64,000 nucleotides of DNA. Source: Cephalopachus bancanus (Eukaryota; Chordata; Mammalia; Primates; Tarsiidae). Below the pieces are notes generated by a model that was not told the DNA's origin, ran no database searches, and saw only the letters and a list, made by a program, of their open reading frames with translations. Of the stretch, positions 10,750 to 22,859 are shown one piece after another (position 1 is the stretch's first letter; each line of letters starts with the position of its first letter). The translations under genes were made by a program, and so were the position numbers. The DNA lies in NCBI GenBank assembly GCA_027257055.1, contig JAPVLO010000232.1, positions 3,720,001 through 3,784,000 of the forward strand, in the 5' to 3' direction.

Positions 10750-11815
10750 TGAGCAGTCTGTTTTCTTCCACCTTGGGCTAACCCACATATTTTTGGTTAT
10801 ATGCTACTTACATTCTGTAATCAGTAGAGGTGTATTCTGCTTTTACTCATGGAGGCTATTATTTAAAGATAAAAACATTTTTATCAGTTAAACGTAAATG
10901 CAAAAGAAATGAAATCTACTCTGTTTCAGACTATACATTGTTACTAATGATTCTAATTTCTGCTTGCAAGTTATTATAACTGAATTTTAAAATCACTGTA
11001 TTTATAGGGGTCACCAGATTCTAGAGGGGTCAACATGTGACTAGAACATGTTTGGGTTATGGTTTCATGGGCCCAGAGAAAGAATAGCTGACCCACATGG
11101 CCCAGAAAATAGGTGACATTATTTTGTCTTTACCATGTGAAAATGTGACACTATGGGGAATCATGAACCTGGTTGCCTTGATGGAGTGTACCACCGTAAT
11201 TCACATTATGTGATCATATGCTTGAATTGGCATGGGAGGGAGAGGAAATTCAGATGGAGTAAACTATAAACAGTACATTAGATTGTGTACTACTTAATCA
11301 ATGTCTGATAGACTAGAAAACTTACATTGTAACTTGAAGACATTGTAACTTGAACTCTGCTAGCTTCTGTGAGTGGTGTGGATAATCACCTTGAATGTGA
11401 TGGTAGATGTGCCTTCCCAAGCTCTCTGAGCTTGCTGTTGGGCTGAAGCTGCAGCCAGTGTGGAGTCAGGTATCACAGAACCCAGGATGAAGGACATGGC
11501 GGGTGGTTTGGACTGAGTTACTCCACATAGCACCTAGATGACAAATGAAGGCACTTAGGCTAGTGCCTGGAACATGGAAAGCACTTGTAAATACTTAAGT
11601 TAATATGGGAGATGACAGGAGTAGGCCACAGAATAAGGAGGTTGGAGGCAAGTGCTAAGGCAGGGGTTGGTATCTCTTCTCTTGTGGGACTTGGGAATGT
11701 ATACTTTCAGTGTGAGGTTTGTAGTTCTTGTGAAGTTAATTTTACTTGCAGGATTATTTGTATAAGCCAATAGAGACACTAAATGTTGTAGTTTGAAGAT
11801 ACTTAAGACCACTGG
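10750..11815. other. Unique non-coding sequence
   Basis: Nothing gene-like is seen. CATTGTAACTTGAA occurs twice near 11325-11355. Confidence 0.45.
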
Positions 11816-11817
11816 AG

Positions 11818-11925
11818 AACACTGAGCTCCTTCAGGGCATAAACTGTCTTACTCCTGTTTTTATGTACAGTACCCAACTTGTTGCCTCGCATTCAATAAA
11901 TCCTTGTTGGATGAACAGAAACAGT
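11818..11925 (+). mobile_element. LINE-2 3'-end fragment
   Basis: GAGCTCCTTCAGGGCATAAACTGTCTTACTCCTG, then ATTCAATAAATCCTTGTTGGATGAA, follows the 3' end of L2 (short-span 'gggcagggactgt ... ctcaataaatgtttgttgaatgaa'). Confidence 0.65.
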
Positions 11926-12558
11926 GGTGGAGAGTTGATATTTGTGTTGATATTTGGGCCTTGACAGGTGCTTGGATTTGATTTAGCAGAGGGAAACGAG
12001 ATGGCTTTTCAAAATAGAAGAACTTTGTCATGAGATGTGGAGAGGTCAGTCTGATCACAGGTCTGTGGTGGATATTGTGGTAATAACGGTTGATGAGTTG
12101 TCTTCAAAACTGATTCCTAAGGATTGTGTTTCCTGTCCTTATTGGAGCCCTGTCCTGATTATCTATCTTGTTGAATAGGCCTGCTTTCAGAGAACAGGTA
12201 CTCAATGACACCAGGATGATGGGTTTCATCTGCATAGAAGCCTTGTGTTCCGTTGGTATTTGTTGAACACATACACAGTGAGACTCAGTGCAAGCTTCTT
12301 TGGGGAAATACAAAGCAGAATGAGGCACTTTTCCTTCTAAGAACGTCTGTCTCACGACTCATCTCCTGATCAGCAGCCTTATATATGCCATTGGTCTCAG
12401 AAGGGCACTGGTAAAGAACAGTTGCCACAGCCCAGCATACTATCTTTCTGCATTTGAGAGTGCATGTCATGAGCAGGACCGTCTTGTCACCTGGATTACT
12501 TATTAAAACCTTATTTATTCTTGTTGGATTGAACCAAATGTAAAACTCTGAAACGCTC

Positions 12559-12662
12559 TTCTCAGGAAGAGGCGACCCATCTCCTTTAAAGTTGGTATAT
12601 CCCACTACCCTTCTCAGGAAGAGGGAGCCCTTCTCCTTTAAAGTTGGTATATCTCACTATCC
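12559..12662. repeat. Two-copy tandem duplication, 52-bp period
   Basis: The first copy begins TTCTCAGGAAGAGGCGACCC and the second TTCTCAGGAAGAGGGAGCCC. Both continue with TCTCCTTTAAAGTTGGTATAT and a CCCACTACCC/CTCACTATCC end. Confidence 0.92.
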
Positions 12663-15320
12663 CTGAGAGGCAACCAGGAACTCTGCTGAAAGACTCTCAC
12701 AATTTAGCAGAGACATTTTCCAAAAACAATTATTTAAAAATTCTTCCCTTCCCTGCTTCCTCTTTTTTTCACCTTAAATTGGATAACCATTATTTTGTAT
12801 TACATTTTCACTTATGGATTTCTTTAAAACTCAGTTTGGTTCTGTGACCAAATTTAATCATAATAGTACAATTTCGAGAAGTAATTCAAATGGCAGTAGT
12901 ATATGTAGCTTCAGCAATAATGCGAAGAATTCATGATTTTCTTTAAAGGTTTGCTGTAGGTATTTTGTATTGAGCACACTGAATTTTTCTCAGACTTACA
13001 GAAGAAAGAAAAGAAGAGAGAATTAGAAGTATAACCAGAGACAAAAAGTGGGGTTGCAGAGGGAATTTTTTTCTTGACAAATGTGTACCTAGATTGAAGC
13101 ATAATTATTTACTTTTACTAGCTAGTTATCAGTCTACAAATACTTTCAGATTGTGAGTTTTGTAGTTGTTGTGTCTAGACCACTACATAGCTATCCATCT
13201 CATTCGTTATTGCTCTCAGAAGTTGTTGCACCTAGCTCCTTTTAAACTGGTGAATCTGGGATTGAGTGTCAGAACTAGAATGAGGACCTGACTCCAGGGT
13301 TTGGGATTGTCATTTATTCTATTGCAGAATGCAAGCCCTCACAAATGTTGTGAAGTATACTCCAAAGACACGGCTTTGCTTTCAACTGTGATGACACTAT
13401 AATTGATTAAATATATTCTTTCAAAGAATCATAAATTCTTATTGGAGTTTTAGGAGATGTCATGTTCATTTGTCAACATGTCACTCCAGGGACACAGGTG
13501 CAGCAGATTTATGGAGGAAGCGCCTTGCTTTTCCCTGGAGTACATAGCTACGAAGCTGAATGAATTGGAAGTGCTTGGCTTGAGAGTCTCCTCAGATGGA
13601 AGCAATCAGGGTCTCATGGAAGGCATTCTTCTGGGATGCTCAGGTTTTCTTGTAGTACAGACAGGAATCAGGTCTGAGGGGACATCAGAGAAATCTTTGG
13701 AGACTTGCTGATGACTTCTCAGAAAAGAATACTAAGGCATTTCTTCTCTGGCAGAGAGGATATTGCACATTTTTAGTTAAGTGCATGATTAACTTTGACA
13801 TTTGGAAATGGGGCTTCACGTAAAAATAAGCATGGTACTTCTGCATGTTTAATTAAGATGTTTAGTTCCTGTCAAGGCTGATAGTTTTTTTTTTCTCTTC
13901 CCCTGTGATGGGCAATATATTCTCAACTTCGGAAATTTCAGAAACCTGTACTTAACCTTTAATCGTCACTCCATTTACATGGAAATCTGATTAACAACTT
14001 TTAAAGTTCAGGTGCTCCTGGTAAATGCAATTAAGACCTTTTTGGAGTTTGTTATTAAGAGCTGGCATTTAAAGAAGACTAGGGCCAGGCTACTGTTGCT
14101 GTCTGCTCTACAGCAGGATGTCATCAGCAATTAGTAGAGAACATGAGATACATGAGTTGTCCTGTATTGCTTCTGCGTTAGCATGGTTGGTATTTAAATA
14201 GTATGTTATCTCTCTTCTGTGACTTGCTTTGTGGTATGGGCATGTTATTGAGTGGTAGCATAGGGCCGAGGATACTTAGGCGGAGCTGCGGCAGTTTTCC
14301 TAAGTACAAGAGTTCGGCTCTGTTCCCCACCCCATCCAATGTTTACCAGTCATATTTACAAACATTCACCCACATGTCCTGTGACATCCAGTTAATCGTC
14401 CTGCTGCACTGAATTTATTGTATCCCTATTGGTCATGGTAATCTTTTGGGGGCCTTTAAATTTTATAATTAAAATTAAAAGATTTGGGTGAGAGAAATGA
14501 TTTAGGTATACAACTGTTTTCTAAACTTAGGCATTTGAGCTTTTGGTGGCAGAATAGAGGGTATATCTGTTGGAGCTGACATGTGTAGTGTAACTTACAA
14601 TCTAGGATGTGCTGTGATGTGTTGAAAACACGGCAAATTATTGAAAGCAGAGAGGATCCTATTGGATCATATGCTGCCAATCAGGCAATGTATTTTTAAA
14701 CATGCTGATAGAATTGGGCTATCTGTTTGATGGATGCATATGATACACTTCTTGAGTACTTTTTATGTGCAGGACACTGTGCGTACAGCAGTTAGAGGGA
14801 TGACAAGAGAAAAATACTGAAATGAAGTATCAACAGAGACAAGTCAATAAATATATTGCATATAACTATGTTAAAGAATACTTGAATATTTACATGCTTC
14901 TGTACTGTTTGAAAATTTTTTTGAGCATATATTGCTTTTCAATAAAAGATCAAAATAAAACAAATAATTATTTGGGAAAGAATAAGGTTAAGTAGGAAAA
15001 CCAATCTAAAAGGATCATATTTGATGCCAGAAATAGCAGGGAAATCATTCTCAATTTTTCCACCCTAGAGTTTCTGTATTTACTAAAAACTTAAACCAGT
15101 AGTGCAATTCATTTGCTCGACCTTTTAAATTATAGGCTAACTTTAAGTATAGTAGATAAATAGTTTAATGTCATGTTTTTAATTAACACATAATATTTCA
15201 GTAGAACTAGTGTGTGATAATCACAGACATAGATCTGGGAATTTTTTTTCTGACAACAAAATGGAAAAAATAATATTGCCTTTTGTTTAACGAAGGCGTC
15301 AACAAGTGTTTTTTTAAATC

Positions 15321-15356
15321 ACTTTAGTGTCTTGCTCAACTTTAGTGTCTTGCTCA
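15321..15356. repeat. Perfect 18-bp tandem duplication
   Basis: ACTTTAGTGTCTTGCTCA is repeated head to tail without change. Confidence 0.95.
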
Positions 15357-15849
15357 AGGGATATATACATGTCATCACTTCACACAGAAGAATTTTGCTT
15401 ATGTTGTAGACAGAATCTTTCTTGTAGAGGCAAGAGTTGACAAAGTCAAGAAATGAATGATGTTAGGTTGTCCTTTCAGTTATAAAGGATTTTAATAAGG
15501 CATTTCAGTTTGACACGAAATTGTAGTATTAGACATGGTGCCTTCTCAAGTCACGTTGGGAGGTTAAGAGGTAAATTCTGGAAAGTCATATATACGCAGC
15601 ATATGATTAATTGCTGTGTCCACATAATCATCTGTGGATCTTCTAGGTATTGAAAGAGTAACTTTAGATAGATTGGTCAGAGAAGGCTTTGTGCATGAAG
15701 TAGGAACTGACCTGGTCCTTGAAGGAAAGCTAGGATTTAGGCATGTGGGAAGATCAATGTAGATAGGGATAATTGCATAGATTCAAGACAGTTGTAACCA
15801 GATCCTGAAGAGACTTAGGTGAATTCAGCTGAGATGTTTTTGTGGTCTC

Positions 15850-16012
15850 CTTAAAGAAAGGAGCTATTTTATTTTTCTCTGTATCCTGGTGCCTTGTCTT
15901 TTTGGTGCCTCCAAAATCCACTATCACAGTGTTCCTTCAAATCCCCGTGGGGTGGTACCTAACACAGTTCCTGACACTCAGCAGGCACAAAATAAATGTT
16001 AGTTGAATCTGA
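15850..16012 (+). mobile_element. LINE-2 3'-end fragment
   Basis: The block ending GTGGTACCTAACACAGTTCCTGACACTCAGCAGGCACAAAATAAATGTTAGTTGAAT matches the typical L2 3' terminus. Confidence 0.6.
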
Positions 16013-18100
16013 ATTTGCACTTGTTATCCCTAAAGATTTCATTTTAAATGAACTATAAGAAAAAATATTTTTCTAAATGTGTCAATATTCACATATTATA
16101 GATAACCAATATGAAAGAGTCTTTAGTAACCAAACTGCTAATTGAAAATCCTGGATCTTAGCCACTTAATTGAATAAACTGTCCCCAGAGAGTAATTTGG
16201 GTCTTTTCCAAGATGCATTAACTCTTTCAGGTCATTAGGGTAGCACTTATCTCGTTGGAGCAGAAACACAGCAAATGGTATTCCTGTGATGTGCATAAAT
16301 TAATATACTTCAAAAAGCCTGAAATTTCACTGTAGGTGTTGTAGTTCTACTCTGAGGAGCTCATCTGTGAATGGGAAACATCAATAAGTAGCTGCCCTTT
16401 AGAGCATCTTACTTTCAATTTAGGTAACCTACTAGAGAGCACCTACTTTGTTTGGCACTGTGCTAGAAGTTGACAGAGGTACAGAGAAAAGGCATGCTCT
16501 GAACCAAGAGTGAGCAGAGAAGGCAGATAGCTACAAGATGAAATCCTTGAGAGATTTCAAGTGTGGGTTTTAATGAAGTGCGATATCATAGTTGACAGAT
16601 AAGATAGATGGTAATCTCTCGAAGGCAGGAATCCTGGCTTGTTCACACAGTGTGCTCATTTATGTTGATTCTCTCAGTATGTATGCTTGTGTATGTATCA
16701 ATATGAATATATATATGTAAATATGAACTAAATAAATCATGTTTTTTACAATTTTCATATATGTGCCTTTTTTCCCTTTGTGATAATATGAATTGTTAAT
16801 GTCTGCTATTAATTTAAAGTGACTATGGTAAAGATGTGAAAACCAGAGAAAAACCTAGTGTCTTTCGGAGATAAGCTTCCTGTGTTGCTCGATAACCTTG
16901 ACTTCGGTGTCAGCCCACTGGTGAGATATGACCTCTGGTTAGAAGAAAAGAGCATAAGAATGAATTATTTTACCCACCAGCATGTTAGACATATCTGATG
17001 GGCAGATAGAGGGAGCTAGTTGTCATCATAAGGCCATGGGAAAGTGACGTAAAAAGAGCACTGCAAAAGTAACTCTCAGAAGAAGAACACTGAGCTAACA
17101 CCTTCACAAGAAGACCATGTGCTGTAGCTATGGCACCCACTGCTTTTTTCTCATGCCTGGGGTTGACATATTCTCCATGTACAAACTTTGATTAGTAACA
17201 TCAGAGGGAGCAAAAGTGGCTCATTAAAATCAATTAAGTTCTACTTAGATCATTTTCTTTATCTCATTCCCAGTGCTTGATAGATGGAAGAAGTAGTTAC
17301 TGACAAAATAAATAAATGGAACCTTCAGGATTGTTTAGGGAACAGAAAAAAAAATTAATGTAGTCAACAGGTAATGATGTTGTGAAGTATTGTCTGAAAT
17401 AGACTATTTCCTCCGTACCTGGCTTCTTTCTTCACCCTCACTCAAGGAGTGACCTCTGGCCAAGGTTGGTCTCTAAAGTGTATGTGTATTCCCAATAATG
17501 AATCATGGGATTCAGGTGACTATGGAAAGTTGAAAGCAATGTAGTCAATACTATTAATGGATATAAATTCCTGGACAGGAATTTGACCAATTGACTTGCT
17601 TGCCTATGAAACTCTTTGTTGTAGTGCCCTGAGAAGTGGATTCTTCACCAACCAGTTGCCGTAGGTGCTTCCTTTAAGTTCTGATAAACCAGTGTCTTTT
17701 AGCTTTTCCTAAAAATCTGCTGGAGAGTTTTCACCTGCTTACTGTGATAAGAGTGTGAAAACCCTGATGCTCTTGCAGGCAGCAGCAGTGAGTGCATTCC
17801 TGGATCCTGGAGAAATTCTGATGTAAGAAGGAGATTTGTGAATCAACAGAAATGAAATAACAATATGGAAATAACAAAAATGAAAGAGCAAAAACAAGAG
17901 TCGGGATATTGAGTATTCAGGTAGTTAAGATGGAAAATACAGTAGTCAGTCTCTTTGAAGTGAATGAAAACATTCCAAAAGTTTACAGAATGAGTATTAG
18001 CAGAAGCCTGGATTTAGTGGTTGAGGCCTTTATTGTAGAGTGAAGATGAAAAGGAAAGAAAGGAAGAATGATAACTGTGAGAAGATGTTGCGGATATAGA
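16013..18100. other. Unique non-coding sequence with faint old-repeat traces
   Basis: A MIR- or L2-like phrase is present near 16425-16490 (GCACCTACTTTGTTTGGCACTGTGCTAG). I see no gene. Confidence 0.45.
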
Positions 18101-18109
18101 GATAATTTT

Positions 18110-18255
18110 ATTCATTCTTTCAGTTATTAACACGTGAAGAATGGTTGTTATGCTTCAGACATTGTTCTACTTACTGTGAAATAGATAATATTATTATTCC
18201 TGTTGTACAGTTGAGGACACTGAGGTTCTGAAGCAGAGAGAGGTAACAGCATAGA
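18110..18255 (-). mobile_element. MIR SINE fragment, antisense
   Basis: The plus strand reads GTTATGCTTCAGACATTGTTC, then ATTATTATTCCTGTTGTACAGTTGAGGACACTGAGGTTCTGAAGCAGAGAGAGGTAACA. This is the reverse complement of the MIR core and 3' part. Confidence 0.75.
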
Positions 18256-18299
18256 CGTATAGTTCCTGAAATGGATTAAAAATCAGATTCTTTGCCTCA

Positions 18300-18490
18300 T
18301 CTTGAAAGATAATAAGTCTGTAATGTGCTAAGCATTTTACATGCTTTATTTCTTTTAATGCTCATGTTAATATGAATTAGGTTGAGAGAAATAAGGCTTA
18401 GAGAGATTAGTAAGTTGGCTAAGCTCACATAGCTATTAAGTAGTAGAGCTGATTTAAAGAATAGACTTTCTGCATTTTTATAAGATCTTT
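18300..18490 (-). mobile_element. MIR SINE fragment, antisense
   Basis: CTAAGCATTTTACATGCTTTATTTCTTTTAATGCTCATGTT ... GAGAGATTAGTAAGTTGGCTAAGCTCACATAGCTATTAAGTAGTAGAGC follows the reverse complement of MIR. It is the second MIR within 60 bp of the first. Confidence 0.75.
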
Positions 18491-19289
18491 TCATTTTGTG
18501 GTTCCCTACAGGGCATATGAATCTGTGTTTTAAAGTCATTCTCCTAGTGATTTCTATGTGCAGACCAATCTTCTCAGAATTTTAGCACAAACAAAGAAGG
18601 AAGAATATACATATACATTTGTTGAGAGGAGATAAAACTTTGTGGTTAGAAATAATTCAGAGTTGGTGACCTTATAGATGGAGTATTTCCTAAGAACAGA
18701 GAATGGTAACGAGTAATAGAGTGGAGGCCATTGGATTTGAGGATTCTGAGAAAGACTGGAATTAATGGTACAAAGAGTCGTTAATATACAGAGGGTGTCA
18801 ACAGAAATGTACACACATTTTAAGAAAGGAAAAAAACTGTACTAAGATTGTAATATTCTATGTATACCAATAACAATTCACATTTGGTAGATAGTTGCAC
18901 TGGCCAATTCTACTTTCCTGCCTGTTGCATGGTGTTGCTAGCATTCATTTGTTAAATGCCATCTTTTGAGTGAATGTGTATTTATATTTTGGTACCCTGA
19001 TATTATGCTGAAACATATACAGAGTGAAATTCTATTGACTGTATAATTAAACACCAGTATTTGAAGTCTTTGGGTAATGGTGTAAGAAAATCCTAGAGCT
19101 TTGTGTTCAGTGTGGTGAGAAAAGGGGAGAAAGTGATGAAAACAGGTAGAATGAATTTGACAGTATTTTTTGGATGAAATAGGCAGAGAATATTATTGAA
19201 TCTGCAGTTAGGAATGTGCCTTTGGATGTTGAGACCACTTTTGTGTCTTCTCCGAGCATGGTCTTTTTTTAAATTTGTCTTTTACTTTC

Positions 19290-20775
19290 TAAGAGTGGAA
19301 ATAGAAATAGGTTCAAACCACTAAAATACTATGGAACCCAAAATACACAGACAAAAACCTGACAGAATTGAAAGGAGAAATAGTAAACTTAGTAATTATG
19401 GTTGACGATCTCAATACTCTTTTAAAATAGTTAATAGAGCAGCTAGACAGAAAACACAGAATACTTGAGCGACACTATCAACAACCTTGACTTAAACTGG
19501 CGTGCATGGTACAGTCTACTCAACACCATCAGCATACAGATTATTTCAATGTCACATGGATTATTCGTCATATGAGACAATATGTTAGATCATTAAGTAA
19601 GTCACAATATATTTAAAAGGACTGAAATCACACAAAGTGTATCCTCTGACCGTAACAGAATTAAAAAAGGAAGAAATTTGAAGTTCCCCAAATATTAAGA
19701 AATTAAACAAAAAACTTCTAAGTGCAATATGGGTGAAAGAAGAAAGACTGAAAATCCAACAATCTTATGTTTCCACTTCAAGAGTTAGAAAAACTCAAAC
19801 CCTAAGTAAGCAGATGTTAGAAAATAACAAAGGCTAAAGTGAAAACCAATGAAATAAAAATCAGAACAATAGTAGAAAAACTTAATGAAACCAAAAGTTG
19901 GTCCTTTGAAAAGATTTTTTTAAAACAAATAAATCTTTAGCTAGATTGACCATTTAAAAAAGAAAAAAGCCACACACAAAAATACCAAAATTGGAAAATG
20001 AAAGAGGAAACATCACTACAGACTCCACAGAAACTAAAAGTATTATAAGGGAATAATATGAAAACCTTTATGCCAGTCATTTAGACAACTTAATGAAATG
20101 TACACACTTCTAGAAAGACATAAAATTGCCAACACTGACTCAAGAAGAAATAGAAAATCTGAATTGTCCTATAACAAATAAATTAGTGATAGAAAATTTT
20201 CCTACACATGCAAAAACCACACAAATGTTCTGTCAAACATTTAAAAATGAAATACCAGTACTTTGCAAACTCTTTACAAAGTAAGATAAAGGAACACATT
20301 CCAACGCATCCTATTTGGCTAGTATTAAAAAGCCAAAAATATCCTAGGAAGCTATAGAGCAGTAACCCTCCTGAACATAGATGTAACAATTTTGAACAAA
20401 ATATTAACAAATTGGATCTATGAACATAGAAATTGCATTAAATCTCATATACCATTATTAATTGGGATTTATTTAAAAATCAATTAAAATAAAATATATT
20501 AATAGATAAATGATCAAACTCCTGTGTCATCCAAATAGATATAGAGAGCTACTTGACCCCCATTGATTATTTTTTCCAAGACATTTTCTCAACCCAATAA
20601 GAGGCATCTATGAAAAACCTACTGCCAGCATCATAAGAGAAATTTTTGAGGCGATAGAACTGGTATGTGGTATATAGTTACACACAGTATGTTTACTTAA
20701 AAATTATTGAACTACACTATAATGGGTACATTTTATTGTATAAATTATACCTCAACAAAACTGTTTTAAAGCTAT
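19290..20775 (+). mobile_element. Old LINE-1, sense, 5'-truncated and decayed
   Basis: The sequence has typical L1 ORF2 phrases in order: AAGTTGGTCCTTTGAAAAGAT (KLVL/F...K region), GGAATAATATGAAAACCTTTATGCC, AATTGCCAACACTGACTCAAGAAGAAATAGAAAATCTG, and a piece ending ACCTACTGCCAGCATCAT. A 3'-end-like stretch (TTGTATAAATTATACCTCAACAAAACTG) closes it at about 20775. Many stops and gaps are present. Confidence 0.75.
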
Positions 20776-20779
20776 CATG

Positions 20780-21590
20780 GGATAGAATTGGATTACAGAT
20801 ATTTAAGATATATGTCGTTCAGAGTGCTGATAACTTTTTTATGAGCTTATAGACATATATTCAGCAGTCCAAATATAAGTTTATTAATTTATACATCATG
20901 GAAGTCTCATCAACACTATTATCTTCACATTTCAGGATACACAGGAATATGAATATTCATATGCTTCACAAGAGAATATATTCCAAACTAAATTTATGAT
21001 CCCTACTAAGCCTGTCCTTCCTGAATTCCTGATTATTTTTTATGGAACCATCATTATTTTAATCCCTCACATATGTAATCTTTTAGCCATTGTTTTTCTT
21101 TCTTTTCTTCTTATATTTGCAGAATGACTGGTTAAATTTTTGTGCATTTTTTCTTTGCATTGATTTTCAGATTTGTCCCTAATTGTATAATCTTATTAAC
21201 ACTACTTTGACTTGAAATCTTTTTTATTTTCTTCTTGAAGGGTCTTAGTAGGGTTTCCCTTCTCACCCTCCTCCCTTTAAATCTTAATCATTAATTTGCC
21301 CCCAGAACCATTGCCTTCCAGTCCTTTATTTTAGATGCTGCCAGATTAGTTTACCTACAGCATATTTATCACCATTTCATTACTTGTTCAGAATCTTTTT
21401 TTTGCCTCCTCATCTTGCATTTGGCTTCAATTCATGAGTTTGATGTTAAAGGTCCCTTACAAGTTTGTTAGTGTACCACCTTTCCAGGCTTACCCCTCAT
21501 TTTACATTTTTATGTCACTTGAAACATTTGTTGTTTGCTGAAGATGCCTTAAATTTTCCTAGCACTATTTCTTTGCTTGTTCTGGTCTAT
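20780..21590. other. Unique non-coding sequence
   Basis: AT- and pyrimidine-rich. No gene or repeat that I can name. Confidence 0.45.
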
Positions 21591-21597
21591 CTGCCTC

Positions 21598-21868
21598 TTT
21601 TTTTTTTTTTTCTCCCCATGGCAGGGTCTCACTCTGTCACCCAGGCTAGAGTTTAGTGGCACAATCATGATTTGACTTTCTGGGCCCAAGCAATCCTTCC
21701 ATCTTAGACTCCCAAGTAACTTGGGCTACAGGTGTGCTCCACCACGCCCAGCTAATGTTTTTAAAATTTTTTTGTAGAGACGAGTCTTGTTATGTTTCTT
21801 CAACTGGTCTTGAGCTCCTGGGCTCCCAAAGTACTGCGATTGCAGGTGTGAGCCACTGTGCCTGGCTA
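21598..21868 (-). mobile_element. Old Alu (AluJ-like), antisense
   Basis: T-run at 21598-21612, GGCAGGGTCTCACTCTGTCACCCAGG on the plus strand, and the head GTGAGCCACTGTGCCTGGC at 21849-21867. It lacks the young-lineage markers and is well diverged. Confidence 0.9.
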
Positions 21869-22550
21869 AGATTCTATTTATGCCCTTCTGTAGTGCCATG
21901 ATCTTGAAACCTGTTTTTATCCCTAATTAGGAGTAATCTTGCGCTCTGTAAATGCTCTTAGCCATGTCCTGATGGTTTGCTGTTTTTTCTTTAGTCATTC
22001 CTGTGTCTCTCTGTTACTAGATAAGCACATTGAAGGAGGAATTTATTTTTGAGTCTTGTTTTTATATTGAATACAATACCTTGCATATTTTGTATTTTAA
22101 ATAAACATACATATATTTCATTGAAAATGAAAGCAAACATTCTTTTGGAAGCTGTTAAAACTGTGTTTTCTTTGCTAAGAGCTATTCTATCAGGGAGAAA
22201 AGCAAAACATGAACTGTTTGAACTAGGCTTTGCTGATTAGGTGTTTAATTTAGGACCAAAAATATATGTGTACTCTTGGAAGTTTTCGATTTGACCTACT
22301 GTGAGCACTAAAGTAATAATACTATTAGTGCTTTTAGTTGGAAGATTGCCATTGATAATGAGTATCATTAAGCAGGCAGCCATTCCATTTTCAGAATCAC
22401 TGTTTGTTTCCTTTTGATTTCCTTACTGCAGAGTATTTTAGTCCCTATGCAATGGGAAAATTAGACTGCTGTATTGAAAAAATAACATTTTCTGTTTTTT
22501 TCTCTGTTATTAACATTCCATTCACCAGTAACCCTATGGGGAAGATCTGA

Positions 22551-22858
22551 TAGTTTTTAGTATTTTTTTTTTTTGAGTTGGAGTCCCACTCTGTCGCCCA
22601 GACTGGAGTGCAGTGGCCGCTCCCGGCCACCGCAGCCTCAACCTGCTGGGCTCCGGTGATCCTTCTGCCTCAGCCTTCCCAGTAGCCGGAATTACAGGCA
22701 TGCGCTACCACGCCTGGCTGATTTTTTGATTTATTGCAGAGATGACGTCTCGCTGCCTAGGCGGGTCTCGAACCCGCGGGCTCAGGCAATCCACTCACCT
22801 CAGCCTCCCAAAGCGCGGGATTACAGGCTGAGCCACCGAGCTCAGCTAGTTTTTAGTA
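22551..22858 (-). mobile_element. Alu SINE, young lineage, antisense, with target-site duplication
   Basis: The body is about 22562-22846. Direct repeats TAGTTTTTAGTA begin at 22551 and 22847. It keeps an exact B-box stem-loop (22761-22777) and an exact right-arm inverted repeat GTGGCCGCTCCCGGCCAC (22613-22630). Confidence 0.95.
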
Positions 22859-22859
22859 A

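Larger units (their letters stand above)
11926..15840. other. Mostly unique sequence with local duplications
   Basis: No exon passes a splice-site check. TTCTCAGGAAGAGG...CCTTTAAAGTTGGTATAT is duplicated at a 52-bp offset (12559 and 12611). ACTTTAGTGTCTTGCTCA is duplicated at an 18-bp offset (15321 and 15339). The 84-codon frame at 13457-13711 has no clear splice context. Confidence 0.5.
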
